This document shows positions 1 to 12,200 of a DNA stretch of 64,000 nt, piece by piece. The position numbers and the translations under genes were made by a program. The notes under the pieces are model-generated. The model made no database searches. It was given only the letters and a program-made list of their open reading frames with translations, and was not told the origin of the DNA. The DNA lies in NCBI RefSeq assembly GCF_017639205.1, contig NZ_CP071139.1, forward strand, positions 7,935,501 through 7,999,500, read 5' to 3'. This DNA is from Streptomyces nojiriensis. GTDB taxonomy: Bacteria > Actinomycetota > Actinomycetes > Streptomycetales > Streptomycetaceae. Each line of letters opens with the position of its first letter. Positions within the stretch are counted from its first letter, which is position 1.

Positions 1-3000
1 GCACGTCCGCGAGGGCGTCCGCTTCCTCGACGGCGTCCGCGCCCTGGCCGCGGCCGGGGTGACGACGTACGTCGAACTCGGCCCCGACGGGACCCTGTCG
101 GCGCTCGTCCAGGACTGCCTGACCGACACCGCCGAGGCTCCCGAGCCCGCCGCGGCCGCCGTCTGCGTTCCCGTGCTGCGCAAGGGCCGCCCCGAGGCCG
201 AGGCCCTCGCCGCCGCCCTCGCCCAGGCCCACACGCACGACGTCACCGTCGACTGGACGGCCTACTTCGCCGGCACCGGCGCCCGCCATGTGGATCTGCC
301 CACGTACGCCTTCCAGCGCAAGCGCTACTGGCTCGACGTCGGCGTCTCCGTCGAGGACGTCCTCGCGGCCGGCCTCGACACCGCCGGACACCCGCTGCTC
401 GGCGCCACCCTCCCGCTGCCCGCCTCCGACGGGCTGGTCCTCACCGGCCGCCTCGCCCTCTCCACCCACCCCTGGCTGACCGACCACACGGTCATGGACA
501 CCGTTCTGCTGCCCGGCACCGCCTTCGTCGAACTGGCCCTGCGGGCCGGCGCGGAGACCGGCTGCGACACCGTCGAGGAGCTGGCCATCGAGGCCCCGCT
601 CACCCTCGGCGACCAGGGCGCCGTACAGCTCCAGCTGGCTGTGGACGCGGCCGACGAGGAGGGCCGGCGCACCCTGACGCTGCACTCCCGCCCGGCCGAC
701 GCCCCGGCGGGGGAGCCGTGGACGCGCCACGTCACGGGCGTACTCGCCCCGGCCGCCCCGGCCCGCGCCTTCGACCTGGCCCAGTGGCCGCCGGCCGGCG
801 CCGAACCCGTCCCCACCGACGGCTTCTACCCGGCAGCGGCGGCGGCCGGCCTCGGATACGGGCCGGTGTTCCAGGGGCTGCGTGCCGCCTGGCGCCGCGA
901 CGGCGAACTGTTCGCCGAGGTCGCGCTCGACGAGGCGTACGAGAGTGACGCGGACGCCTACGGCGTGCACCCCGCGCTCCTCGACGCCGCCCTGCAGGCC
1001 ATCGGCCTCGGGGTGCCCGGCTCCGCCTCCGACGACTCCGCCGAAGGCGCCCGACTGCCCTTCGCCTGGACCGGCGTACGCCTCTACGCGACCGGCGCGG
1101 CCGCCCTCCGGGTCCGGATCACCGCCGGAGCCTCCGGCGGCGTGGCCCTGGACGCCGCCGACTCCACCGGCGCCCCGGTGGCCTCGGTCGACTCCCTGAT
1201 CCTGCGCCCGGTGTCCGCCGCCCAGCTCGGCGGCGACCGCGCCGCGCACCACGAGTCCCTGTTCGGCGTGGAGTGGGCCAAGCTGCCCCTCACCGCCGGC
1301 ACGGTCCCCGCCGGGGAACGGTGGGCCGTACTGGGCGAGGAGCGCGCCGGCTTCCGAGTCGGCGGCGAACCGCTCGAACGGCACCCCGGCCTCACCGCGC
1401 TGCGCCAGGCACTCGCCTCCGGCGCCCCGGCACCCGACGTGGTGGTCGTCCCGCTGTCCGTCGCGGCCTCCGCCGGCGGGGCGCCCGCCGCCCGCGGCGC
1501 CGCGCACCACGCGCTCGCCCTCGTCAAGGAGTGGCTGGCCGAGGAACGCCTCGACGGCTCCCGGCTGGTACTGCTCACCTCGGGCGCGGTGGCCGCCGTA
1601 GCGGGCGAACACGTCACCGACCTCGCCCACGCCCCGGTGTGGGGCCTGGTGCGGTCGGCGCAGTCGGAGAACCCCGGCCGGTTCGTCCTCGCCGACACCG
1701 ACGGCTCCGACGCCTCCCTCGGGGCGCTGGCCGCCGCGCTGGCGGGCGACGAACCGCAGCTCGCCCTGCGGGCGGGCGAGGCGTACGCCTTCCGCCTCAG
1801 CCGCATCGCCCGGACCGCCGCCGAGACCGGCCGCCCGGAGACCGGCCGCACCGAGACCGGCCCGCTGGAGATCGACACCGCCGGCACCGTCCTCGTCACC
1901 GGCGCCAGCGGAACCCTCGGCAGGCTCTTCGCCCGCCACCTCGCCGACGCCCACGGCGTACGGAACCTGCTGCTGCTCAGCCGGCGCGGCGACGCGGCGC
2001 CCGGCGCGGCGGACCTGACGAGCGAGCTGACCGGGCTGGGCGCGGCGGTCACCTGGGCGGCCTGCGACGCGGCCGACCGGGACGCGCTGGCCGCCGTACT
2101 GGCCGCGGTTCCCGCCGACCGGCCGCTGACCGCGGTCGTCCACACGGCCGGCGTCCTGGACGACGGGATCATCGACTCCCTCACTCCCGAACGCCTCGAC
2201 ACCGTCCTGCGCCCCAAGGTCGACGCGGCCTGGAACCTGCACGAGCTCACCGAGGGCCACCATCTCTCCGCGTTCGTGCTCTTCTCCTCCGTCGCCGGCT
2301 GCTTCGGCGCCGCCGGGCAGGCCAACTACGCCGCGGCGAACGCCTTCCTCGACGCCCTCGCCCAGCACCGCGCGGCCCGCGGCCTGGCCGCGAGCTCGCT
2401 GGCCTGGGGCCTGTGGGCGGCCGCGGACGGCATGGCGGGCGCCCTCGACGAGGCCGACCTGACCCGGATGGCCCGCTCGGGCGTCGGCGCGCTCGCCCCC
2501 GAGGAGGGGCTGGCCCTGTTCGACACCTCCCGGACCCTGGCCGACGCCGTCCTCGTCCCCATGCGGATCGAACCGGCCGTACTGCGCGCCCAGGCCGCCG
2601 ACGGCACCCTGCCGCCGCTCCTGCGCGGACTCGTACGCACCCCCGCGCGCCGGGCCGCCGCTCCCGTGCCCCGGACCGCATCCGGCCCCCGCTCCGCCGC
2701 CGAACCGGCGGGCACCCTCCAGGAGCGGCTGGCGGGCCTGTCGCCCGCCGAACGGGACCAGGCACTGCGGGACCTGGTCCGTACCCAGGTGGCCGCCGTA
2801 CTCGGCCACGGCACGGCCGACGACGTCGACGCCGCCCGCGGCTTCCTCGACCTGGGCTTCGACTCGCTGACCGCCGTCGACCTGCGCAACCGGCTGACCG
2901 CCGCCTCCGGGCTGCGGCTGCCCGTCACGCTGATCTTCGACTACCCGTCACCCGCGGCGCTCGCCACGTACATCGGGGAGAAGCTCGGCCGGGGCGACAC
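1..3000 (+). other. PKS module W1 (partial): AT tail-DH-KR-ACP
   Basis: Only the reductive part and carrier are visible. DH starts near HPLLGA (389), has catalytic His 485-487 and second motif LLDAALQ (Gln form of DxxxQ/H). KR Rossmann motif lies near 1883-1925, Tyr at 2327-2329, and ACP Ser at 2864-2866. Predicted product is a trans double bond. The position that is normally Gly in HxxxGxxxxP is Asp, as in W7. Confidence 0.9.
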
Positions 3001-3229
3001 CGCCCGCAAGCCCGTCCACGCGGAACTCGACAAGCTCGAATCGATCCTCTCGGCGGTCGCCCCCGACGACGCCGAACGCGCGGGCATCACCGCCCGGCTG
3101 CGAGACCTACTGGCGAAGTGGAACGACACGCACGGTGCACAGGACAACGCCGCCGAAGAGCGGGACATCCAGGCCGCCACGGCCGACGAGCTCTTCGACC
3201 TCCTCGATGACGAACTCGGTCTCTCCTGA
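1..3229 (+). CDS. Type I modular PKS subunit, C-terminal part (AT tail-DH-KR-ACP-docking)
   Basis: The gene is open at the left edge (frame from nt 2), so only its last 1075 codons are seen. Domains in order: tail of an acyltransferase ending in the post-AT motif LPTYAFQ (to about nt 330), dehydratase (about 389-1240), ketoreductase with structural and catalytic halves (about 1245-2430), ACP (about 2755-2985, phosphopantetheine Ser codon 2864-2866 in GFDSLTAV) and a C-terminal docking region (about 3018-3226, ending DELFDLLDDELG). The KR has TGASGTLG, a B-type LDD motif and catalytic Tyr at 2327-2329. The DH keeps its catalytic His (485-487), GYGPVF and LPFAW, but the usual HxxxG glycine is Asp (497-499). 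There is no ER or thioesterase, so the subunit should hand an alpha,beta-unsaturated acyl chain to the next protein. Extender specificity cannot be read because the AT core is missing. The next gene starts 49 nt downstream on the same strand. Confidence 0.96.
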   Translation, partial: HVREGVRFLDGVRALAAAGVTTYVELGPDGTLSALVQDCLTDTAEAPEPAAAAVCVPVLRKGRPEAEALAAALAQAHTHDVTVDWTAYFAGTGARHVDLPTYAFQRKRYWLDVGVSVEDVLAAGLDTAGHPLLGATLPLPASDGLVLTGRLALSTHPWLTDHTVMDTVLLPGTAFVELALRAGAETGCDTVEELAIEAPLTLGDQGAVQLQLAVDAADEEGRRTLTLHSRPADAPAGEPWTRHVTGVLAPAAPARAFDLAQWPPAGAEPVPTDGFYPAAAAAGLGYGPVFQGLRAAWRRDGELFAEVALDEAYESDADAYGVHPALLDAALQAIGLGVPGSASDDSAEGARLPFAWTGVRLYATGAAALRVRITAGASGGVALDAADSTGAPVASVDSLILRPVSAAQLGGDRAAHHESLFGVEWAKLPLTAGTVPAGERWAVLGEERAGFRVGGEPLERHPGLTALRQALASGAPAPDVVVVPLSVAASAGGAPAARGAAHHALALVKEWLAEERLDGSRLVLLTSGAVAAVAGEHVTDLAHAPVWGLVRSAQSENPGRFVLADTDGSDASLGALAAALAGDEPQLALRAGEAYAFRLSRIARTAAETGRPETGRTETGPLEIDTAGTVLVTGASGTLGRLFARHLADAHGVRNLLLLSRRGDAAPGAADLTSELTGLGAAVTWAACDAADRDALAAVLAAVPADRPLTAVVHTAGVLDDGIIDSLTPERLDTVLRPKVDAAWNLHELTEGHHLSAFVLFSSVAGCFGAAGQANYAAANAFLDALAQHRAARGLAASSLAWGLWAAADGMAGALDEADLTRMARSGVGALAPEEGLALFDTSRTLADAVLVPMRIEPAVLRAQAADGTLPPLLRGLVRTPARRAAAPVPRTASGPRSAAEPAGTLQERLAGLSPAERDQALRDLVRTQVAAVLGHGTADDVDAARGFLDLGFDSLTAVDLRNRLTAASGLRLPVTLIFDYPSPAALATYIGEKLGRGDTARKPVHAELDKLESILSAVAPDDAERAGITARLRDLLAKWNDTHGAQDNAAEERDIQAATADELFDLLDDELGLS
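1823..1867 (+). repeat. Three tandem 15-bp repeats in the W1 KR linker
   Basis: Three copies of a 15-bp unit starting GAGACCGGCC (1823, 1838, 1853) encode ETGRP, ETGRT and ETGPL. They lie just before the catalytic KR half, in a linker whose length varies between modules, and keep the frame. Confidence 0.8.
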
Positions 3230-3230
3230 G

Positions 3231-3275
3231 ATGACCTCGACGACCTTGACCACTTCGACGACGGGGATGGCGTAA
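3231..3275 (+). other. Possible 14-codon mini-ORF bridging genes 1 and 2
   Basis: ATG at 3231 lies one base after the TGA of gene 1 (3227-3229) and reads MTSTTLTTSTTGMA before TAA at 3273-3275, three bases before the ATG of gene 2. Half its residues are Thr. No clear ribosome site precedes it, so it would depend on re-initiation after gene 1. It may be chance; its tight fit in the gap is the only support. Confidence 0.25.
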
Positions 3276-3278
3276 ACA

Positions 3279-6200
3279 ATGGTGAACGAGGAGAAGTACC
3301 TCGATTACCTCAAGCGGGCGACGGCCGACCTCCGCGAGGCGCGGCGGAAGCTGCGCGAGGTGGAGGAGCGGGACCAGGAGCCGATCGCGGTCGTCGCGAT
3401 GAGCTGCCGCTACCCCGGAGGCATCGACACCCCCGAACGGCTGTGGGAGCTCGTCGCAGGCGGCGCCGACGCCGTCTCGCCGTACCCCGCCGACCGGGGA
3501 TGGCCCGCCGAGGTCCTCTTCGACCCCGACCCCGACAGCGGGATCGAGGCCTACGAGCAGGTCGGCGGATTCCTCCACGACGCCCACCACTTCGACCCGG
3601 CGTTCTTCGGGATCTCCCCGCGCGAGGCCCTCGCCATGGACCCGCAGCAGCGGCTCCTGCTGGAGACCTCCTGGGAGGCCTTCGAACGCGCCGGCATCGA
3701 CCCGGCCACGCTGCGCGGCAGCCGCACCGGCGTCTTCGCGGGCCTGATGTACCACGACTACGCCGCCCGGCTGTTCAGCGTCCCCGAGGAGATCGAGGGC
3801 TTCCTCGGCAACGGCAGCTCCGGCAGCATCGCCTCCGGCCGCATCGCCTACACGCTCGGCCTGGAAGGCCCGGCCGTCACCGTCGACACCGCGTGCTCCT
3901 CCTCGCTCGTCGCCGTCCACCTCGCCGCCCAGGCCCTGCGCAGCGGCGAGTGCACCCTCGCCCTCGCGGGCGGCGTCACCGTCATGTCGACGCCCGGCAC
4001 CTTCACCGAGTTCAGCCGCCACCGCGGACTGGCCGGCGACGGCCGCTGCAAGTCCTTCGCCGCCGCCGCCGACGGCACCGGCTGGGGCGAGGGCGCCGGC
4101 ATGCTCGTCCTCGAACGGCTCTCCGTAGCCCGAGAGAACGGCCACCCCGTCCTCGCCGTGATCCGCGGGACAGCCGTCAACCAGGACGGCGCCAGCAGCG
4201 GCCTGACCGCGCCCAACGGGCCCTCCCAGCAGCGGGTCATCCGCGAGGCGCTCGCCGGTGCCCGGCTCTCGCCCGCCCAGATCGACGCCGTGGAAGCCCA
4301 CGGCACCGGAACGACCCTCGGCGACCCGATCGAGGCGCAGGCGCTCCTGGCCACGTACGGGCAGGACCGGCCGGACGACCGGCCGCTGCTGCTCGGCTCG
4401 ATCAAGTCCAACATCGGGCACACCCAGGCCGCCGCCGGCGTCGCCGGGATCATCAAGATGGTCATGGCGATGCGCCACGGCGTCCTGCCCAAGACCCTGC
4501 ACGTCGACGAGCCCACGCCGAACGTCGACTGGTCGGAGGGCGCCGTCCGGCTGCTCACCGAGTCCGTACCGTGGCCCGAGACCGGCGCGCCCCGCCGCGC
4601 GGGCGTCTCCTCGTTCGGCATCAGCGGCACCAACGCCCACACCGTCATCGAGCAGGCCCCCGAGCCGCCCGCCGCGCCTGAGCAGGCCGTCGCGCCCGAG
4701 CCGCCCGCCGCCGTGGCCCCCGTACCGCCGCTGTGGAACCTCTCCGCCAAGTCACCGGCCGCCCTGCGCGCCCAGGCAGCGAAGCTGCACGCGCACCTGA
4801 CCGCCCACCCCGGCCTGCGCGCCGGGGACGTCGCGCACTCGCTCGTGAGCGGGCGCACCGACTTCGAGCACCGTGCGGTCCTCACGGCCGCGGACGAGCC
4901 CGGTCTCGTCCGCGCACTGGAATCCCTCGCCGCCCTCGACCCGGACGGCTCGGCCCCGGGCGTCACCCTCGGCCGCCCGGTCGGCGGGAAGGTCGCCTTC
5001 CTGTTCACGGGGCAGGGCAGCCAGCGCCTCGGGATGGGGCGTGAGCTGTACGAGGCCTTCCCGGTGTTCGCGGCCGCGCTGGACGCGGTGTGCGCGAAGC
5101 TGGAACTGCCGCTGAAGGATGTCCTGTTCGGGGACGACGCGGCGCTGCTGGACCGCACTGAGTACGCGCAGCCGGCGCTGTTCGCGGTGGAGGTGGCACT
5201 GTTCCGCCTCCTCGAGTCGTGGGGTGTGCGGCCGGATTTCCTGTCCGGTCACTCGATCGGTGAGATCGCCGCGGCGCACGTCGCCGGAGTGTTCTCGCTG
5301 GAGGACGCCTGCGCGCTGGTCGCGGCCCGCGGTCGTCTGATGCAGGCGCTGCCCGCCGGCGGTGTGATGATCGCGGTGCAGGCGTCGGAGGACGAGGTCT
5401 TGCCGCTGCTTACCGACCGGGTGAGCATCGCGGCGGTCAACGGTCCGCGCTCGGTGGTCATCGCCGGTGACGAGGACGCGGCGGTCGCCGTCGCGGAGTC
5501 GTTTGCCGATCGCAAGACGAAGCGGCTCGCCGTCAGCCATGCGTTCCACTCGCCGCACATGGACGGCATGCTCGACGCCTTCCGCCAGGTCGTGGCGGGG
5601 CTGTCCTTCGAGGCCCCGCGCATTCCGATCGTCTCGAACCTGACCGGCGGCCTCGTCTCCGACGAGATGGGATCGGCCGAGTTCTGGGTGCGGCACGTCC
5701 GCGAGGCCGTCCGGTTCCTCGACGGCATCCGCGCGCTCGCCGCCCGCAACGTCGTCCACTTCGTCGAGATCGGCCCCGACGCCGTCCTCTCGGCCCTCGC
5801 CCAGGACTGCCTGGCCGACGACGCCGACACGGCCGTCTTTGTACCCGTACTGCGCTCCGGCCGCCCCGAGACCGGCACCCTGACCGGCGCCCTCACCCGC
5901 CTGCACGTCCGCGGCACCGCCGTCGACTGGGCCGCCTACTACGCCGGGACCGGCGTGGAGCGCGTCGACCTGCCCACGTACGCCTTCCAGCGCGAGCCCT
6001 TCTGGCTCGACGCCGGACGCCCCCCTGGGGACGTCTCCGCGGCCGGTCTGGGAACCGCCGGCCACCCGCTGCTCGGCGCCGCCGTCGCCCTCGCGGACCT
6101 CGACGGCTTCCTGTACACCGGCCGGCTCTCGCTGGACACCCACGCCTGGCTCGCGGACCACACCGTCATGGGCTCGGTCGTGCTGCCCGGCAGCGCCTTC

Positions 6201-9200
6201 GTGGAGCTGGCCATCCGGGCCGGCGACCAGGTCGGCTGCGACCTGCTGGAGGAACTCACCCTGCACGCCCCGCTCGTCCTGCCCCAGGACGGCGGCGTCC
6301 AGCTCCAGCTGTGGGTCGGCGCCCCCGACGCCACGGGCCGCCGCTCCCTCGGCGTGCACTCCCGCCCCGAGCCGTCGGGTGACGCCCCCGCAGCCGACAG
6401 CGACGCGGCCGAACGGCCGTGGACCCGGCACGCCGACGGTGTCCTCGCCGTCGGCGCCCCGCAGCCGTCGTACGCCCCCGAGACCTGGCCCCCGGCCGAC
6501 TCCACGCCGCTGCCCGTCGAGGAGCTCTACTCCGGGCTCGCGGAGGCCGGACTCCACTACGGCCCCGCCTTCCAGGGCGTCCGCGCCGCCTGGGTGACCG
6601 GGGAGGCGGCCTATGTGGAGATCGACACCTCGGACGAACAGCGCGCCGACGCCTCCCTGTTCGGGCTGCACCCCGCCCTCCTCGACGCCGCCCTGCACAC
6701 CATCGGCATCGCCGGACTCGTCGAGGACACCGGCCGCGGCCGACTGCCGTTCTCCTGGACCGGGGTGTCCCTGCACGCCGTCGGCGCCTCCACGCTGCGC
6801 GTCCGGCTGTCCAAGGCCGGCCCGGACACGGTGTCGCTCGCGCTCGCCGACGGCTCCGGAGCGCCCGTCGCGGACATCGCCGCGCTCACGCTGCGCACCG
6901 TGTCGGCCGGACAGCTCGACACCGGGGCGGGCGGCCCCCACGACTCCCTGTTCCGGGTGGAGTGGATCCCGCTGACCCTCCGCGTCCCGGCCGACGCCCC
7001 GGGCACGGCCGACGAACAGCGGCTGGTCCTTGACGGGCCGTCCCCCGCCGACGCGCTGGAGACGGCCCTCGACACCGGGGCGCCCGTCCCGGGCACCGTC
7101 CTCGTACACCTGCCCGCCGCGCCGGAACTCACCCCCGAGGCCGTCCACACGGCCACGCAGGGCACGCTCCGCCTGCTGCGGCGCTGGCTCGCCGACGACC
7201 GGCTCACCGACAGCCGGCTCGTCCTCCTGACCCGGGGCTCGGTCGCCGTCCGCACCGGCGACCGAGTACCCGACCCCGTTCACGCGGCCGTCTGGGGCCT
7301 CGTGCGCTCCGCACAGTCCGAGCACCCGGGCCGCTTCGTCCTCGTCGACACCGACGTACCGCCCGCCGAGGTGTCCGGGGCCGACCTCGACGCCGTCCTC
7401 GCCGCGCAGGAGCCGCAGCTCGCCCTGCGCGAGGGCGCCGCGCACGCTCCCCGGCTGGCCAGGGCCGCCTCCGGCACTGCGGCCGAGGCCCCCTCGTACG
7501 ACCCCGAAGGCACCGTCCTCGTCACCGGGGCCGCCGGCACCCTCGGCCGGCTCGTCGCACGGCACCTCGTCGCCGAACGCGGCGTACGCAACCTGCTGCT
7601 GCTGAGCCGGCGCGGCGACACGGCGCCCGGCGCGGCCGAGCTGACGCGCGAGCTCAACGAGCTCGGCGCCGACGTGACCTGGACCGCGTGTGACGCGGCG
7701 GACCGGGAGGCGCTCGGCGCCGCCCTGGCGGCGATACCCGCCGCGCGTCCGCTGCGCGCGGTCGTCCACACCGCAGGTGTCCTCGACGACGGCGTCATCG
7801 ACTCGCTCACGCCCGAACGCCTCGACGCCGTCCTGCGGCCCAAGGCCGACGCCGCCCTCCACCTCCACGAGCTGACCCGCGACCTCGGCCTGTCGGCGTT
7901 CGTCCTGTTCTCCTCGGCCGCCGGCGTCTTCGGCGCCCCCGGCCAGGGCAACTACGCCGCCGCCAACTCCTTCCTGGACGCCCTCGCCCAGCACCGCCGG
8001 GCCCAGGGCCTTCCGGCCGTCTCCCTGGCCTGGGGCCTGTGGGAGGACGCCGACGGGATGGCCGGCGCGCTGGACCAGGCCGACCTCGACCGGATGAAGC
8101 GCGGCGGCGTGCACGGCCTCACCGCGGCCGACGGCCTCGCCCTCCTCGACCTGGCCGACGCCCTGGCCGCGGCCGGCTCCGAGGCCGGCTCGGACGGCGC
8201 CGGTCAGGCCCTGCTCGTGCCGATGCGGCTCACGCTGCCCTCCGCCGGGGCGGGCGTGGCCCCGCTGCTGCGCGGGCTGGTCCGCGCCCCCGTACGGCGC
8301 ACCGCCGCGACCGGGACCGGTGGCGGCGGGCGGGCCGAGACGCAGCAGTCCGCCCTGGAACGGAGCCTCCTCGGCCTCGACGCCCCCGGACGGGAGCGGC
8401 TGCTGCTCGACCTCGTCCGCGGCCACGTCGCCGACGTGCTCGGCCACGGCACCCCGGACGCCATCGAACCCGGACACGCCTTCAACGAGCTGGGATTCGA
8501 CTCCCTCACGGCCGTCGAACTGCGCAACCGGCTCGGCGCCGCCGTCGGCCGCCGACTGCCCGCCACCCTGGTCTTCGACTACCCGACCTCGCTCACCCTG
8601 GCCCGTCACCTCTCCGCCGAACTCGGCGGGGACCGCCCCGCGTCCCAGGACGCGGCCGCCGGGCCCGGCTCCGGCATCACCGGCGCTGACGACGACGACC
8701 CGATCGCGATCGTGGCGATGAGCTGCCGCTACCCGGGTGGAGTGACCACCCCGGAGGAGCTGTGGCGGCTGCTGGAGAGCGGCGGCGACGCCATCACCGG
8801 CTTCCCGGCCGACCGGGGCTGGGACGTCGAGTCGCTGTACCACCCCGACCCCGACCACCCCGGCACCTCCTACACCCGCCACGGCGGCTTCCTGCACGAC
8901 GCCGCCGGATTCGACCCGACGTTCTTCGGGATCAGCCCGCGCGAGGCGGTCGGCACCGACCCGCAGCAGCGGCTGCTGCTGGAGACCACCTGGGAGGCCT
9001 TCGAACGCGCCGGCATCGACCCGGCCGACGTGCGTGGCAGCCGCACCGGCGTCTTCGCCGGCGTGATGTACCACGACTACGCCGCCCTGCTGGAGCGCTC
9101 GGCCGACGGCGCGGACGGCTCGCTCGGCTCCGGCAGCACGGGCAGCATCGCCTCGGGACGCGTCTCGTACACCTTCGGGCTCGAAGGCCCCGCCGTCACC

Positions 9201-12200
9201 ATCGACACCGCGTGCTCCTCCTCGCTGGTCGCCCTGCACATGGCGATCCAGGCCCTGCGCACCCGCGAGTGCGACCTGGCCCTCGCCGGCGGTGTCACCG
9301 TCATGGCCACCCCGGGCACGTTCGTCGGCTTCAGCCGCCAGCGTGGCCTCTCCGCCGACGGCCGCTGCCGCGCCTTCTCCGCCGACGCGGACGGTACGGG
9401 GTGGGGTGAGGGCGTCGGCATGCTGCTCGTGGAGCGGCTGTCGGACGCCCGGCGCAACGGTCACCCGGTGCTGGCCCTGGTGCGTGGCTCCGCCGTCAAC
9501 CAGGACGGTGCGAGCAACGGCCTGACCGCGCCCAACGGCCCCTCGCAGCAGCGGGTGATCCGCGCCGCCCTCGCGAGCGCCGGTCTGTCGGCCGCCGAGG
9601 TCGACGCGGTCGAGGCACACGGCACGGGCACGACCCTGGGCGACCCCATCGAGGCGCAGGCGCTGCTGGCCACCTACGGCCAGGACCGGCCGGCCGGCCA
9701 GCCGCTGCTGCTCGGCTCCATCAAGTCCAACCTCGGACACACCCAGGCCGCGGCGGGTGTCGCGGGCGTCATCAAGATGGTGCTCGCCATGCGGCACGGC
9801 GTACTGCCCCGCACCCTGCACGCGGAGCAGCCGTCGCCGCACGTGGACTGGTCGGAAGGCGCCGTCAGCCTGCTGACGGAGCCGGTTCCGTGGCCGGAGA
9901 CGGGCCGGCCCCGCCGGGCCGGCGTGTCGTCGTTCGGCATCAGCGGCACCAACGCGCACACGATCATCGAGCAGCCGCCGGCCGAGGCCGCCCCGGCCGA
10001 AGCGGAGGGCGTCAGCACGCCCGACGTGCTCCCGCTGCGCCTTTCGGGCCGCAGCGCGGACGCCCTGTCCGCACAGGCCCGTACCCTGGGCGCCCACCTG
10101 GAGACCCGCCCGGAGCTCGCGCTCACGGACCTCGCGTACTCCCTGGCCACGAACCGCGCCGGGTTCGACCACCGCGCCGTGGTCGTGGCCCGGGACCGCG
10201 CCGAGGCCGTCACCGCCCTGGCCGCACTCGCCGACGGGCGGACGGTGCCCGGTCTGGTCCGGGGCACGGTCGCCAAGGGCGGCCGCACCGCGTTCCTGTT
10301 CACGGGGCAGGGCAGCCAGCGCCTCGGGATGGGGCGTGAGCTGTACGCGGCCTACCCGGTGTTCGCGGGGGCGCTGGACGCGGTGTGCGCGAAGCTGGAA
10401 CTGCCGCTGAAGGATGTCCTGTTCGGGGACGACGCGGCGCTGCTGGACCGCACTGAGTACGCGCAGCCGGCGCTGTTCGCGGTGGAGGTGGCGCTGTTCC
10501 GCCTCCTCGAGTCGTGGGGTGTGCGGCCGGACTTCCTGTCCGGTCACTCGATCGGCGAGATCGCCGCGGCGCACGTCGCCGGAGTGTTCTCGTTGGACGA
10601 CGCCTGCGCGCTGGTCGCGGCCCGCGGTCGTCTGATGCAGGCGCTGCCGTCCGGTGGTGTGATGGTCGCGGTGCAGGCGTCGGAGGACGAGGTCTTGCCG
10701 CTGCTGACCGATCGCGTCAGCATCGCGGCCGTCAACGGTCCGCAGTCGGTGGTCATCGCCGGTGACGAGGACGCGGCGGTCGCCGTCGCGGAGTCGTTCG
10801 CCGATCGCAAGACGAAGCGCCTCACCGTCAGCCACGCGTTCCACTCGCCGCACATGGACGGCATGCTCGACGCCTTCCGCCAGGTCGTGGCGGGGCTTAC
10901 GTACGACAGCCCCCGCATCCCGATCGTGTCCAACCTGACCGGCGGCCTCGTCACCGACGAGATCGCCTCACCCGACTTCTGGGTCCGCCACGTCCGCGAC
11001 GCCGTCCGCTTCCTCGACGGCATCCGCGCCCTCGAAGCCGCCGGGGTGACGACCTACGTCGAGCTCGGCCCCGACGGCACCCTCTCCGCCCTTGCCCAGG
11101 ACTGCGCCACCGACGCGACCGGCGCCGACTTCGCCCCGACGCTGCGCGCGGACCGCTCCGAAGCGGAGACCGTCGTCACCACCTTCGCCCGGGCACACGT
11201 GCGCGGCGTCGAAACCGACTGGCACGCCTGGTTCGCCGGGACGGGCGGGCGAAGCGTCGACCTCCCCACCTATCCCTTCCAGCGCGAGCGCTTCTGGCCG
11301 GAGACCGGCACCCCGCTGCCCGGCGACGCGACCGGCCTCGGCCTCGTGGCAGCCGGCCACCCGCTGCTGGGCGCGGCGGTGTCCCTCGCGGACGCCGACG
11401 GGTGCGTCCTCACGGGCCGGCTCTCGCTGCGCACCCACCCCTGGCTGGCGGACCACTCCGTCATGGGCTCCGTCCTCGTCCCGGGGACGGCCTTCGTCGA
11501 GCTGGCCCTGCACGCGGGCGAACGGGTCGGCGCCCCGGCCCTCGACGAGCTGACGCTCCAGGCCCCGCTGGTCCTGTCGGACGCGGGCGACGCCGTCCAG
11601 GTACAGGTCACGGTCGGAGCACCGGACGCCTCGGGCCGCCGTGCGGTAGCCGTGTACTCCCGCGCGGCCGACACCGACGCCGACTCGGACGTCGACGACG
11701 AACCGTGGCGCCGGCACGCCTCCGGACTGCTGGTGGAGGACGTCCGTGCCGCCACCGCCGACCTCGGCGTCTGGCCACCCACGCGCTCGGTCCCCATCCC
11801 CGTGGACGACGCGTACGAGCTGCTCGACGCCTCCGGACTCCGCTACGGACCCCTGTTCCGGGGCCTGCGGGCGGCCTGGCGGCACGACGGCGCGCTGTTC
11901 GCCGAAATCGACCTGAGCGGGCGCGCCCAGGCGGACGCCGACGCGTTCGGGCTCCACCCCGCCCTGCTCGACTCCGCGCTGCACACCCTGGCGCTCGACG
12001 GCGCCCTGACGGCAGGCCCGGAGGCCGACACCGCCGAAGGCGCCCGACTGCCCTTCGCGTGGAACGGCGTACGGCTGCACGCGGCCGGCGCCTCGGCGGC
12101 GCGCGTCCGTCTGGCTCCGGCCGGACACGGTGCGGTGTCACTGGAGCTCGCCGACTCCGCCGGTCAGCCGGTCGCCTCGGTGGACTCGCTCGTGCTGCGG

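Noticed and set aside
3018..3229. A thioesterase or chain-release domain at the end of any of the four complete C-termini
   Set aside because: Each C-terminus is a short helical docking tail. No GxSxG hydrolase fold follows any ACP.
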